Shown: positions 1-8,929 of the stretch, in pieces
Position numbering within the stretch: the first letter of the stretch is position 1
Layout of the letters: the number at the start of each line of letters is the position of its first letter
Source of the DNA: Pseudomonas sp. RGM2987
Lineage (GTDB): Bacteria > Pseudomonadota > Gammaproteobacteria > Pseudomonadales > Pseudomonadaceae
Length of the DNA stretch: 64,000 bases
NCBI RefSeq assembly: GCF_022952855.1
Contig: NZ_JALJDX010000222.1
Span: 124,001 to 188,000 of the forward strand
Direction: 5' to 3'
Program-made: the position numbers and the translations under genes
The notes under the pieces: model-generated
Database searches by the model: none
What the model saw: only the letters and a program-made list of their open reading frames with translations
Told to the model about the DNA's origin: nothing

Positions 1-28
1 CCCTGCCCCGTCTCATGGCGAGCCCTGT

Positions 29-865
29 TCAGACCAGCCTACGAGGCGAATGGCGCTGCAACGCGCCGCGCGACAGCCGATCGAGCAGCAACGCCACCGC
101 GACAATCGCCAGGCCGGCGCGCAAGCCCAGCCCCATCTCCATTCGCGTGAGGCCCCGCGTCACTTCGGCGCCCAATCCACCCGCCCCCACCAGCCCCGCC
201 AGTACCACCATTGCCAGCGAAAGCAGGATGCACTGGTTAAGGCCCACCAGAAGGGTCGGCGCAGCCGTTGGCAGTTCGATCTTGAACAGGATGTCTCGCG
301 GCGATGCGCCTGAGGCCTGGCCGAGTTCCAGCAGGTCCTTGGGTAGTTGCTTGAACGCCAGGGTGGTCAACCTGAGCATCGGTGGGATGCCGTAGACAAT
401 CGTCGCGATGATCGCCGGCACGCGCCCCAGGCTGAACAACATGACCGCTGGAATCAGGTAGACCCAGGGCGGCACCGTTTGCATGATGTTCAGTACCGGC
501 AGCAGCGCTGCATCGACACGCTTGACCCGCGCCGCCAGAACGCCTAATGGGAAAGCAATGGCGACCGAGATCAGCACTGCCACCGCCACCAGGGCGATGG
601 TCTGCATCGAGGCACTCCAGAGCCCGGAAAACAAACAGAAGGCCAACATCACTGCGGCATAGGCCGCCACTTTTTTGTTGGCGAAAACCACCGCGGCGAT
701 CACCACCAGACCAATCAGGACGTAAGGGTGCGGAGCGAGCAACAGGCTTTCCACGGCGCCGAGGACGGTCTCGATGACCTTGCTGATGACCACGAACAGT
801 CCGTGGAAATTGGCGTTGAGCCAGTCGACGGCGGGGGCCAGAAAAGCGCCAGGAGAAAAGTTCAT
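29..865 (-). CDS. Betaine-type ABC transporter permease 2
   Basis: A 278-residue inner-membrane permease of the ProW/OpuAB (BPD_transp_1) family, which imports quaternary ammonium or amine compounds. It has several hydrophobic segments and a cytoplasmic-loop signature (EA-loop type) around ELGQASGASP, where the ATPase docks. I chose the ATG at 865 because it overlaps the stop of the preceding permease gene by four bases (ATGA). An open frame continues upstream to about 1579, but that stretch is only the other permease gene read out of frame. It is the last visible gene of the operon. The protein is similar to, but not a copy of, permease 1, so the importer probably uses a heterodimeric membrane domain. 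The exact substrate cannot be read from the sequence. Confidence 0.9.
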   Translation of the reverse strand: MNFSPGAFLAPAVDWLNANFHGLFVVISKVIETVLGAVESLLLAPHPYVLIGLVVIAAVVFANKKVAAYAAVMLAFCLFSGLWSASMQTIALVAVAVLISVAIAFPLGVLAARVKRVDAALLPVLNIMQTVPPWVYLIPAVMLFSLGRVPAIIATIVYGIPPMLRLTTLAFKQLPKDLLELGQASGASPRDILFKIELPTAAPTLLVGLNQCILLSLAMVVLAGLVGAGGLGAEVTRGLTRMEMGLGLRAGLAIVAVALLLDRLSRGALQRHSPRRLV

Positions 866-1710
866 GGTTGCTCCCCTTTGGTGGGTCGAACGGCGCTTTG
901 CGCCAGTCGGTCCAGAATCATGGTCAGGATCACAATAGCGATGGCCGCGTTGATGGACTTGGCGATATCCAGCGTGCGAACCGCACCATAGATCGATTCG
1001 CCCAGGCCTCCGGAGCCGACGATGCCGGCAATCACCACCATCCCGAACGCCATCATCAGGCTCTGGTTCACGCCGGCCATGATGCTCGGCAGCGCGAACG
1101 GCAGGCGGATCTTGTAGAACATCTGCCACCCGGTCACGCCGCTGGCATCGCCCAGTTCGATGAAGGCCTTGGGCGTCATGCGGATTCCCAGCGACGTCAG
1201 GCGCAGCGCCGGCGGCACCGCCACGATGAACGTCGCCAGCAGCGCGGTGGCCGGGCCATACCCCAGCAAGGCAATGGCCGGCAGCAGATAGATATACGGA
1301 GGCATCGTCTGGATCAGGTCCAGGCACGGATCGACGACCCGATCGATCGACGGCGCCAGCCCCGCCAACACGCCCAGCGGGATCGCCACCAGCAAGGCCA
1401 GGAACGTCGCGGTCAGGACCAGCGCCAGGGTGCTGACCGTTTCCGTCCACAAGCCGATAAAGGCACAGAACAGCAACGCCAGCCCGGACAGCAGTGCGAA
1501 CCGCCAGCCAACGGCGCGCCAACCAATCAGTGCGATCAGCAGCACGATGACGTAGGACGGTGGTGATGCGATGCACCACAGGACGCCTTTATAAACCCCG
1601 GCGAGCGCCGCGTTCACGGCATCGAATACGAACTCACCGTTGTCTGCAAGCCAGCCAAGCCCGGCGTCTACCGCTGAGTCGAACTGGCTGGAAAAGTCGG
1701 GCGTGGTCAT
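862..1710 (-). CDS. Betaine-type ABC transporter permease 1
   Basis: A 282-residue ProW-like permease with a soluble N-terminal stretch of about 50 residues, then several transmembrane helices and the conserved loop ELGDASGVTG that contacts the ATPase. Its ATG at 1708-1710 overlaps the ATPase stop, and its own stop overlaps permease 2, so translation of all three is probably coupled. Many OpuA, ProU and choline importers use one permease gene. Two consecutive, divergent permease genes here suggest a heterodimer. The family transports compatible solutes, choline, carnitine and related amines. Confidence 0.9.
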   Translation of the reverse strand: MTTPDFSSQFDSAVDAGLGWLADNGEFVFDAVNAALAGVYKGVLWCIASPPSYVIVLLIALIGWRAVGWRFALLSGLALLFCAFIGLWTETVSTLALVLTATFLALLVAIPLGVLAGLAPSIDRVVDPCLDLIQTMPPYIYLLPAIALLGYGPATALLATFIVAVPPALRLTSLGIRMTPKAFIELGDASGVTGWQMFYKIRLPFALPSIMAGVNQSLMMAFGMVVIAGIVGSGGLGESIYGAVRTLDIAKSINAAIAIVILTMILDRLAQSAVRPTKGEQP

Positions 1711-2825
1711 GGGGAAGTCTCCACCAATGCGCTGCGCGAATGTTCAGTGAATTCATTGGGGATACCCTGGACGCCCCGCAGCAAGTCACGGGGCGTGATA
1801 ATCCCGACCACCGCGCCGGCATCGACCACGGCCAGTGCATCGCGCTCGGATTTCATCGTCAGGCCGATCAACTCGTTGATGTCGGCGTTGAGCGTGGTCT
1901 TGAGCAACCTGGAGGTGTCACAGCCGGGATTTGCCGCCCGGTAAGACTCCACCGGCGTCATCACCGAGTGGGCCTTGACCAGGTGCAGACGTGAGATGCC
2001 TGCGACAAATTCGGCGACGTAATCGTCCGCCGGATTGAGGACGATTTCTTCTGCCGTGCCGACCTGAATGATGACGCCATCCTTCATGATCGCGATGCGA
2101 TCACCAATGCGGATCGCTTCATCCAGGTCGTGAGTAATGAATACTGCGGACTTTCCAAGCTCCTTGGTCAACTGGCGGAACTCGTCCTGCAGTTGCCGAC
2201 GGATCAACGGATCGAGCGCACTGAACGGCTCGTCCATCAAAATGACTTCGGGGTCCGCCGTAATCGCCCGGGCGAGCCCGACGCGTTGCTGCATGCCGCC
2301 TGACAGCTCGCTGGGGTAACGCGAAGCCCAGTCGGTGAGCCCGACCTTGGCCAGGGCACGCTCCGCGACCTTGTAGCGCTCGGCCTTGCCGACACCCTGG
2401 ACTTCCAGGCCGAAGGCGGTATTTTCCAGCACGGTTCGGTTGGGCAACAACGCCACACTCTGGAAAACCATGCCGATGTTGCGCGCCCGCACATCGCGCA
2501 ACTGCGCGGGGGTCAACGAGGAAAGATCCTTGCCTTTGACCAGCACCTTCCCGGCGCTGGGTGTGATCAGTTTGTTGAGCAGCCTGATCAGCGTGGATTT
2601 GCCACTGCCGGACAACCCCATGATGCAGAAGATCTCTGCACGGCGAACCTGAAGACTGACGTCAGAGACGCCCACCACGCAGCTGTAGTCTTGCAGGACC
2701 TGGGTCTTGCTCAGGCCCTGCTCAACCACGGCCTGCATGGCCGCCGGAGCCCTGGGGCCGAAAATCTTCCAGACTGCCTGGCAATCTATCAGTACTTCGT
2801 TGGTGTCGATATGAGCCGTTGTCAT
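1707..2825 (-). CDS. Betaine-type ABC transporter ATPase with CBS domain
   Basis: ATP-binding subunit of the importer, about 372 residues from the ATG at 2825. Walker A is GLSGSGKST, the ABC signature is LSGGMQQRVGLARA and Walker B is VILMDEP, followed by the switch histidine in FITHDLDEA. The C terminus (roughly the last 90 residues) resembles a CBS pair (VVDAGAVVGIITPRDLLRG), which in OpuA/ProV transporters senses ionic strength or nucleotides. Alternative in-frame starts lie at 2837 and 2864. None has a strong ribosome-binding site, so the N terminus is uncertain by about 13 residues. The stop overlaps permease 1 in an ATGA junction. Confidence 0.92.
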   Translation of the reverse strand: MTTAHIDTNEVLIDCQAVWKIFGPRAPAAMQAVVEQGLSKTQVLQDYSCVVGVSDVSLQVRRAEIFCIMGLSGSGKSTLIRLLNKLITPSAGKVLVKGKDLSSLTPAQLRDVRARNIGMVFQSVALLPNRTVLENTAFGLEVQGVGKAERYKVAERALAKVGLTDWASRYPSELSGGMQQRVGLARAITADPEVILMDEPFSALDPLIRRQLQDEFRQLTKELGKSAVFITHDLDEAIRIGDRIAIMKDGVIIQVGTAEEIVLNPADDYVAEFVAGISRLHLVKAHSVMTPVESYRAANPGCDTSRLLKTTLNADINELIGLTMKSERDALAVVDAGAVVGIITPRDLLRGVQGIPNEFTEHSRSALVETSP

Positions 2826-2899
2826 TTGGTAACCCATCGAGCCAGTGTTGCTGGCTTCTCTCATTGAACGAAAGGCGGCAGTGGCAAACTACTTACGTT

Positions 2900-3748
2900 T
2901 TAATTCTTGATATTGGCCCAACGCTTCATCAGCTCGGCATGGCTGTCGGTCCAACCCTTGACCGCTTCATCCATGGTCTTGCCGTCCTTGACCTCGCTGT
3001 TGATCTGGGTGATATCGGCCAGGGGAACATAGACACCCGCCATTACTTCCCGGGCGTGAGGGAAGGCTTCGGAAAAGCCCTTGTGGCCGACCCAGTAGTA
3101 ACCCTGTGCCGGTGGGAAAACACCTTTCGGATCCTTGAGGAACTTGAGGTCATATTTCTGCGCCATCCACGACGGCTCCCAGACGGTTACCGCTACCCAC
3201 TCCTTGCGGTCCACCGCCGATTTCAGCGCAGCGGTCATCGCCGCGGTACTGCCTTCGAGCAACTTGAGCTTGAGGCCATAGCTGCCCACCGCCTGGGTGG
3301 CATCGCTCATCAGACCCGAACCCGGTTCAATACCGATGATCTTGCTGCTGAACTTGTCGGCGTTGTCGTTAAGCTGGTCGATGGAATCGATGTCCACGTA
3401 CTTCGGTACCGCAATGCCCTGGTAGAGCCCGAAGGAAACCGGCGAGAGTTTTTCAAGACGGTTCTTGTTCTTGGTCCAGTAGTCGTAGGCCGCATAGTCG
3501 GTTTGCGACGCCAGCACCTGGATGTCGCCCTTGGTCAGTGCCGCATAGGCAATGCCCCACTCGGAGAACTCAACGACCTTCACGGTGTAGCCGGAGTTTT
3601 CCAGGGCCTTTTTCGTGATGCCGGTGATCGGGGTCAGGTCTTCCCACGACAAGGTCCCCATGGTGATGGTTTTTTCTTCCGCCTGGGCGGACATGCTCAT
3701 CAAGCCCACCATTGCAATGGCGCACAGTGCCTTCCACATTTTTTTCAT
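2900..3748 (-). CDS. Betaine-type ABC transporter substrate-binding protein
   Basis: Periplasmic binding protein of the OpuAC family, about 282 residues, delivering ligand to the downstream importer. It starts with a clear Sec signal peptide (MKKMWKALCAIAMVGLMSM, cleavage near SAQA/EE). The ATG at 3748 has GAGGAAG immediately upstream. An ATG at 3760 is also in frame. The mature protein keeps the OpuAC pattern (TLSWEDLTP near the N terminus, VTVWEPSWMAQKYDLKFL in the second lobe) with many Trp and Tyr residues that could form an aromatic cage for a cationic amine. It lies about 75 bases before the ATPase gene and 70 bases after the oxidoreductase gene. Confidence 0.9.
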   Translation of the reverse strand: MKKMWKALCAIAMVGLMSMSAQAEEKTITMGTLSWEDLTPITGITKKALENSGYTVKVVEFSEWGIAYAALTKGDIQVLASQTDYAAYDYWTKNKNRLEKLSPVSFGLYQGIAVPKYVDIDSIDQLNDNADKFSSKIIGIEPGSGLMSDATQAVGSYGLKLKLLEGSTAAMTAALKSAVDRKEWVAVTVWEPSWMAQKYDLKFLKDPKGVFPPAQGYYWVGHKGFSEAFPHAREVMAGVYVPLADITQINSEVKDGKTMDEAVKGWTDSHAELMKRWANIKN

Positions 3749-3819
3749 GGTCTTCCTCATCTACATGTCAACAGAGAGTGATGGCTTCCAGGGACGAAAG
3801 CCGTTGTGGTACAGGGCAG

Positions 3820-5166
3820 TCAACCTTCTCGACCGGCTCTGAGGGCTTGCCAGCGAATGACCGAGCCGACCCCCAGGCTTGTTATTATTTTGGGCGGCAG
3901 CCTGCTGGGTTCAGGGCTGCGGCTGAAGGTTTCGAGAAACCTTGAATCCGTCCCGGTTGCCAGCTCGGCGGCCATGACACCTGCCAACGTGCTTTTCACG
4001 GTACCCAGACCGTTTTCGCAGCACGCCGAATACAGGTTTTGCTCCACCTCTCCAAACGCCGGGGCACTGTTGCGGCTCAGACACAGACGGCCGGCCCAAC
4101 TGAACTCCAGCGGTGTCGATTTCAATTCAGGAAAGCGCACGTCCAGGGAATGCCGCTGCTCCTGGGCCACCTGCGCGACCCGCTTGAGCGAGACCTGGAT
4201 ACTCGGGTCATAAGTGAATCGGGTGCGGATGACGATACGCGAGAGCCCGTTGGCGCTGACTTTTCGCACGGTGGCCCCCATCGGGTCGGCGGGCAACAAT
4301 GCCCAGCGGGCGTGACCGGTGACTTCACGATTGAACTCAGCATGGCTGTAGGCCGCGGTCATCGAGGCGTAGGTGAACACGTGCAACAGCCGCCCCTGAA
4401 AGTGGCCGAAATCCTCGACATGGCCGTTGACCGCGAGGATCACTTTGGCCGCGCTGACGCGACCGCGATGGGACCTGGCCAGCCAACTGCTGCCCTGTCT
4501 GGACAGCTCGACCACGGGAGAGCGCTCGAACAGAGTGATTTTGTCAGCCAGGCCCTGGGCCAGGTCCCTGATGTACTGCGCCGGTTGAATCATCACCGCA
4601 CCCGGCGTGCGGAGCCCACCGTGGTAATAATCCGAGCCGGTGATCTCGCGCATCTGGGCCGCGTCGAGCAGCTCGTACGATTCGCCAATGCCTTGCAGCG
4701 ACCTGGCGTAGTTGAGGTTGAGCTTCATACCCCGTTCGGTCGCCGCCGCATTGATCTTGCCGGAGGGATCGAACGTTTCGGCGGTCATGCCGTATTCCTG
4801 CGCCGCTTGGGCTGCGAATCCAATGGCAAAGCGGTTCTGGGTAATTTCAAGGGCCGTGGCGGACTCACCGGCCACCGAATACTCACCCGATGACAGGCTG
4901 TGGGGCACATCGATCATAAAGCCCGAGTTGCGGCCAGCCGGCCCCTTGGCAATCTCCAGGGCATCCACCACCACGATGGAATCCTGGGGGCGCAGCTGCG
5001 AGAGCCGGCGAGCGGCCGACAGACCGGCAAACCCGGCGCCGATGATCAACCAGTCCGCCGTGACATCGCCATCAAGCATGCGCACCGGTGTGACACGCGT
5101 CGAGATGGCTTCCCACCCGGAAACCCCGGTATCCACCGGCAGGCGCTTGATGGAATGTTGGCTCAT
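3820..5166 (-). CDS. FAD-dependent amine oxidoreductase (DAO/PuuB-like)
   Basis: A 448-residue flavoprotein of the D-amino-acid oxidase (DAO) superfamily, closest in feel to gamma-glutamylputrescine oxidoreductases. The Rossmann motif is near the N terminus (DWLIIGAGFAGLSAARRL), followed by the second FAD-binding strand (SIVVVDA) and a substrate domain. The C-terminal flavin motif is NGLGTVKSTLAGVMAAEL. Such enzymes oxidise a C-N bond to an imine, which hydrolyses to an aldehyde or keto product. It overlaps the aldehyde dehydrogenase gene by four bases, so the two probably act in sequence on an imported amine. The substrate is not identifiable from the sequence. Confidence 0.88.
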   Translation of the reverse strand: MSQHSIKRLPVDTGVSGWEAISTRVTPVRMLDGDVTADWLIIGAGFAGLSAARRLSQLRPQDSIVVVDALEIAKGPAGRNSGFMIDVPHSLSSGEYSVAGESATALEITQNRFAIGFAAQAAQEYGMTAETFDPSGKINAAATERGMKLNLNYARSLQGIGESYELLDAAQMREITGSDYYHGGLRTPGAVMIQPAQYIRDLAQGLADKITLFERSPVVELSRQGSSWLARSHRGRVSAAKVILAVNGHVEDFGHFQGRLLHVFTYASMTAAYSHAEFNREVTGHARWALLPADPMGATVRKVSANGLSRIVIRTRFTYDPSIQVSLKRVAQVAQEQRHSLDVRFPELKSTPLEFSWAGRLCLSRNSAPAFGEVEQNLYSACCENGLGTVKSTLAGVMAAELATGTDSRFLETFSRSPEPSRLPPKIITSLGVGSVIRWQALRAGREG

Positions 5167-6680
5167 TTTACGGTCTCGTCCACTGAGCGATCGGACATGT
5201 CGATCCAGATGGTTTTCAGTTCCGTGTACTGGTCATGAGCGAAGACGGATTTATCCCGACCGCCGAAACCGGACGCCTTGTAACCGCCGAACGGCGTGGA
5301 GGCATCGCCTTCGCCGAAGCAGTTGACGGTGACGATACCGGCGCGGATTTCCCTCGACAGCCGGATCGCTTTGCGCAGGCTGCCGGTATAGACCGAGGCC
5401 GCCAGGCCGTATACCGAGTCGTTCGCCAGGGCAACCGCTTCAGCGATCGAACTGAAAGTCGTGACCGAAAGCACCGGGCCGAAAATCTCTTCTTGGAACA
5501 GGCGGCTATCGCGATCGACCCCGACCACCACGGTAGGCTGGACGAACGCATCGCCTTCGGTTTCACCGCCGTAGGCCACTTCAAGATTTGCGGCGGTGGC
5601 GTACTCAAGGTACGACTTCACCTTTTCGAAGTGTTCCGGGCTGACCAGAGCGCCAACGCGATTGTGCGGGTCCAGCGGGTCGCCCATCTTCCATTCACGG
5701 ATGTAAGCGCCCATGCGCTCCAGCAACTCGTCTTTCACCGACTCGTGCACCAGCAGGCGTGAGGTCGCCGAGCAGTTCTCGCCCATGTTCCAGAACGCCC
5801 CATTGACCACCTGTTCGGCCACCAGGTCGAGGTCTTCGGCATCGTCCATGACCACCGCAGGGTTCTTGCCACCGCACTCGAGCACGATGCGCTTGAGGTT
5901 CGAATCCGCGGCGTAGTGCAGGAAACGCCGGCCGGTGGCAGTCGAGCCGGTGAAGCTGACCATGTCGACATTCTGGTGCAAGCCGATCGGCTCGCCGACT
6001 TCCCTTCCGGTGCCGGTGACGATGTTCAATACACCGGCCGGCACGCCGGCTTCGAAGGCCAGCTCGGCAACCCGTAACGTGGTCAGGCTGGTTTGCTCGG
6101 CGGGCTTGACGATGACCGAGCAACCGGCGGCCAGCGCCGGGCCGATTTTCCAGGCCAGCATCAGCAATGGGAAATTCCAGGGCAACACGCAACCGACCAC
6201 GCCGATAGGCTCGCGCACCACCAGGGCCAGCGCGCCACTGCCGACAGGCGCGGTGTTGTCGTAAATCTTGTCGATCAACTCCGCATGCCAGCGCAACGTA
6301 TGGATGGTGTCCGGCACATCCACCAGCTGGCATTCGCGCACTGGCTTGCCGCTGTCCAGGCTTTCCAGCACCGCCAGTTCATGGCTGTTGATCTCCAATA
6401 GCTTGGCAAACTTCAACAGCACGGCTTTGCGCTCACCGGGCGGCAACGACCGCCAGCGCCCATCTTCAAACGCTTCCCTGGCCTTGCTGACGGCCAGGTT
6501 CACATCGTCAGCGTTACAGGCGGCGACTTCGGCAAGCACCTCGCCCGTGGCGGGGTTGATGGTGGTAAAGGTATTGCCCGAAATCGCCGGTTTGAACGAG
6601 CCATTGATAAATGCGTTCGACGCAAACGTCATCGATTTCGCGATGGCCGCATATTCGGCCGCAGTCAGTAGATCACGCAT
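5163..6680 (-). CDS. NAD(P)-dependent aldehyde dehydrogenase (PuuC/BetB-like)
   Basis: A full-length aldehyde dehydrogenase of 505 residues. It has the cofactor-binding PWNFPLLMLAWKIGPALAAG and SFTGST, the general-base Glu in VLECGGKNP and the nucleophilic Cys in GENCSATS, plus the C-terminal FGGYKASGFGGRDKS. The PuuC-like C terminus suggests omega-amino or gamma-glutamyl aldehyde substrates, but betaine aldehyde-type substrates cannot be excluded. The start overlaps the end of the DapA-family gene by eight bases and the stop overlaps the FAD oxidase by four. This places it between the lyase and the oxidase in one translationally coupled operon. Confidence 0.9.
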   Translation of the reverse strand: MRDLLTAAEYAAIAKSMTFASNAFINGSFKPAISGNTFTTINPATGEVLAEVAACNADDVNLAVSKAREAFEDGRWRSLPPGERKAVLLKFAKLLEINSHELAVLESLDSGKPVRECQLVDVPDTIHTLRWHAELIDKIYDNTAPVGSGALALVVREPIGVVGCVLPWNFPLLMLAWKIGPALAAGCSVIVKPAEQTSLTTLRVAELAFEAGVPAGVLNIVTGTGREVGEPIGLHQNVDMVSFTGSTATGRRFLHYAADSNLKRIVLECGGKNPAVVMDDAEDLDLVAEQVVNGAFWNMGENCSATSRLLVHESVKDELLERMGAYIREWKMGDPLDPHNRVGALVSPEHFEKVKSYLEYATAANLEVAYGGETEGDAFVQPTVVVGVDRDSRLFQEEIFGPVLSVTTFSSIAEAVALANDSVYGLAASVYTGSLRKAIRLSREIRAGIVTVNCFGEGDASTPFGGYKASGFGGRDKSVFAHDQYTELKTIWIDMSDRSVDETVK

Positions 6681-7584
6681 GGTTGGCTCCCGAGGTGATG
6701 TGGGCGACGGTGCGCTTCACATTGGCGATAACGGTCTGAAGGCTGCGCTGGTCGTCTGAATTCAATGGCCGCAGCGGCGCACGTACATCGCCTACTTTGA
6801 GCCCATTCAATTCGCAACCGAACTTGATGGACTGCACAAACTTTCCGCCATCCAACGCATTCATCAAAGGCATCATCGCGGACATGATCCGACGGCCCTT
6901 ATCGAAGTTCTTTTCAACAACGCAGGCCTCGTATAATGCAACATGTTCTTTTGGTAAAAAGTTGGAACCCGCACACACCCAACTTCTCGCCCCCCAGGCA
7001 AAGAACTCCAGTGCTTGATCATCCCAACCGCAGGAAAGCGCAATATGTGGAAACTCACGGGCAAGCAAATGCACACGCCCCATATCACCGGAACTTTCCT
7101 TGATCGCAACAACGTTCTTCGACTTGCCGACGCGCGCCAGATACTCCTCATTCATCTGTACGCACATACGCCCCGGATAGTTGTACAACATGATCGGCAT
7201 GTTGGCGGCACGGTCGATGGTCAATGCATGGATCGCGTTTTCCTGATCGGTCGGCAGTGCATAAGGCGGGGTTGTCACCAGGATGGCGTCGGCCTTGATG
7301 GCCTTGGCATCCTGGGCAAACAACACGGCGTCTTCGGTTCGGATCGCACCGGTACCGATAATCAGCTGCACACGGTTGTTAATGACGTCTTTGGCGTGAG
7401 CGGCAAGTTTCAGACGTTCTTCTGCGGTTTGCGCATAATATTCACCGGTAGAGCCGCCAATAATAATGCCATGCACGTTCGCTTCTACCAGATATTCCAG
7501 AACGTCTGAAAATACCTTCCAGTCAATTTCACCACCGGGCGTATGCGGCGTGACGGCGGGTGTGTATATGCCTTCGAATCTCAA
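6673..7584 (-). CDS. Dihydrodipicolinate synthase/NAL-family lyase
   Basis: Class I aldolase-type TIM-barrel enzyme of the DapA/N-acetylneuraminate lyase family, 303 residues from a TTG start at 7584. That TTG has GGAG eight bases upstream and gives the normal family N terminus (RFEGIYTPAVTP). The longer in-frame ATG at 7701 would add 39 unconserved residues. Visible motifs are GGSTGEYYAQTAEE (family G-x-T/S-G-E loop), the Schiff-base lysine in VVAIKESSG and the catalytic tyrosine in MLYNYPGR. In a catabolic setting such proteins act as aldolases, decarboxylases or dehydratase/deaminases, as in hydroxyproline breakdown. It is probably the first gene of the operon. The reaction is unassigned. 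Confidence 0.88.
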   Translation of the reverse strand: MRFEGIYTPAVTPHTPGGEIDWKVFSDVLEYLVEANVHGIIIGGSTGEYYAQTAEERLKLAAHAKDVINNRVQLIIGTGAIRTEDAVLFAQDAKAIKADAILVTTPPYALPTDQENAIHALTIDRAANMPIMLYNYPGRMCVQMNEEYLARVGKSKNVVAIKESSGDMGRVHLLAREFPHIALSCGWDDQALEFFAWGARSWVCAGSNFLPKEHVALYEACVVEKNFDKGRRIMSAMMPLMNALDGGKFVQSIKFGCELNGLKVGDVRAPLRPLNSDDQRSLQTVIANVKRTVAHITSGANHA

Positions 7585-7972
7585 GACGATTTCTCCGAAT
7601 AAAAAATGACCGGAAGTATCAACAATCAGTACGACCTGCGTTTTTTCGCACCTGGGGACCTGGCCCATCATGTAATCGGAACAGTCGCTATCCGCTGGCA
7701 AGCGTCTTTCAATGCAGGCAGGATGGGTTCATGCAGCGTTCAGTATTTATCAGACCGTATCTATCCCAATTGGCAGTGACGACGGCTTCTTATTTTAAAA
7801 CCTAGGACTATGGTAGTCGTAAGTTCCAGATCTTATTTGAACTAATGCCGAAGGGTGCTTGCGGCCTGGATCAAGATTACGTCGCGCACTTGCGCCTCGA
7901 CAAGAAACCTTTACGCCGATCAATGCATAACAAAATGTTATCGATCGAGCCGGGACGCTGGCCCGTGCGGGT
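7585..7972 (-). promoter_or_regulatory. Intergenic control region upstream of the amine operon
   Basis: About 390 bases without a convincing gene separate the LysR gene from the first catabolic gene, both on the minus strand. The region must hold the operon promoter. It contains one clean dyad at 7927-7941 (ATAACA-AAA-TGTTAT), which also fits the T-N11-A rule for LysR-type operators. Short open frames here show no family resemblance. No terminator for the LysR gene is obvious. Confidence 0.5.
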
Positions 7973-8929
7973 TTATTCACTGAATTGAGAAAGCAGCCAG
8001 TCCCTCAGGCGACAGCAGGCATCATCGCTCTGGCGGTCCTCCCTGAAGGTCAGGTAATGCTGGCTTTCCTTGAGCACCATCTCGTCGGCAACCGGACGCA
8101 CCAGCGTGCCGTTTTCGATCAGGTGCGCCACCAGATGGTCCCAGCCGAGCGCCACGCCCTGATGGGTCAACACCATGCTGATGATGAGGTTGTAGTCATT
8201 GGCATTGAGTACGTGCGGGCTGTCATGGGGACGTTCGTCCATGACGATACGGTGGAACGCAAACCAGACCCCCCAGTCAACGTGCTCGGCGACCTGGGCG
8301 CGGCCATAGGGGCTCAGGTTCAACAGAACACCATCGCGCAGGGCTTCCAGGCTCGACAGCTCAGGATGATCGGCTTGGTATCGGGGCGTGCATACGGGGT
8401 AAATGACGTCGTGAAACAACGGATAGCTACGATAGCCATCCTGGATCCTGGCCATCTTGGTGATGAAAATATCCGGCTTGATCCCAGGCTCCATCGACAG
8501 GAAGTTCTGGGTGGTGATGAGATTCAGGTCGATGTCAGGGTTCTGGGAAAAAAACGTCGGTAACCGTGCTGACAACCACAGCGCGGAAAACGCCGGAGAG
8601 CAGCAAAGCGTCAGGATCTTCTTGCCGGAGTTTTTCGTCCGGATGCGTTCTGCCGCTTGTGAAATATTGACGAAAGACATCTGGGCCGCATCGAAGAAAA
8701 TCACGCCGGCCTCGGTCAACTCGACCGCCCTGCCGACCCGTTTGAACAGGTTGACCCCCAGGTATCCCTCCAGCTCACGGATCTGCCGGCTGATGGCGGC
8801 CTGGGTGACGCACAAGGCTTCTGCCGCGCGGGTGAAGCTCTGGTATTTGGCAGCCGCTACGAAGGACTTCACCGCTTTGAGTGACGGCATTTTCAGCAGC
8901 GTCATGTCTGGATCGATGTGCTTGACCAT
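7973..8929 (-). CDS. LysR-family transcriptional regulator
   Basis: A 318-residue LysR-type regulator. The N-terminal winged helix-turn-helix is clear (SFVAAAKYQSFTRAAEALCV, then TQAAISRQIRELEGYLGVNL), followed by an effector-binding domain of the GcvA subgroup. It lies immediately upstream of the amine-uptake and catabolism operon in the same orientation, and the gap contains a T-N11-A dyad, so it is the likely regulator of that operon. Alternative in-frame starts exist at the Met residues about 8 and 13 positions downstream. None has a strong ribosome-binding site, so I kept the longest. Confidence 0.9.
   Translation of the reverse strand: MVKHIDPDMTLLKMPSLKAVKSFVAAAKYQSFTRAAEALCVTQAAISRQIRELEGYLGVNLFKRVGRAVELTEAGVIFFDAAQMSFVNISQAAERIRTKNSGKKILTLCCSPAFSALWLSARLPTFFSQNPDIDLNLITTQNFLSMEPGIKPDIFITKMARIQDGYRSYPLFHDVIYPVCTPRYQADHPELSSLEALRDGVLLNLSPYGRAQVAEHVDWGVWFAFHRIVMDERPHDSPHVLNANDYNLIISMVLTHQGVALGWDHLVAHLIENGTLVRPVADEMVLKESQHYLTFREDRQSDDACCRLRDWLLSQFSE

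Noticed and set aside
1..28. Possible next gene of the amine operon starting at the ATG complement near position 16
   Set aside because: Only about five codons are inside the window, so coding cannot be judged.
865..1579. Open frame extending permease 2 to 516 residues
   Set aside because: The extra 238 residues are the permease 1 gene read in another frame. They lack hydrophobic helices and the family start is at 865.
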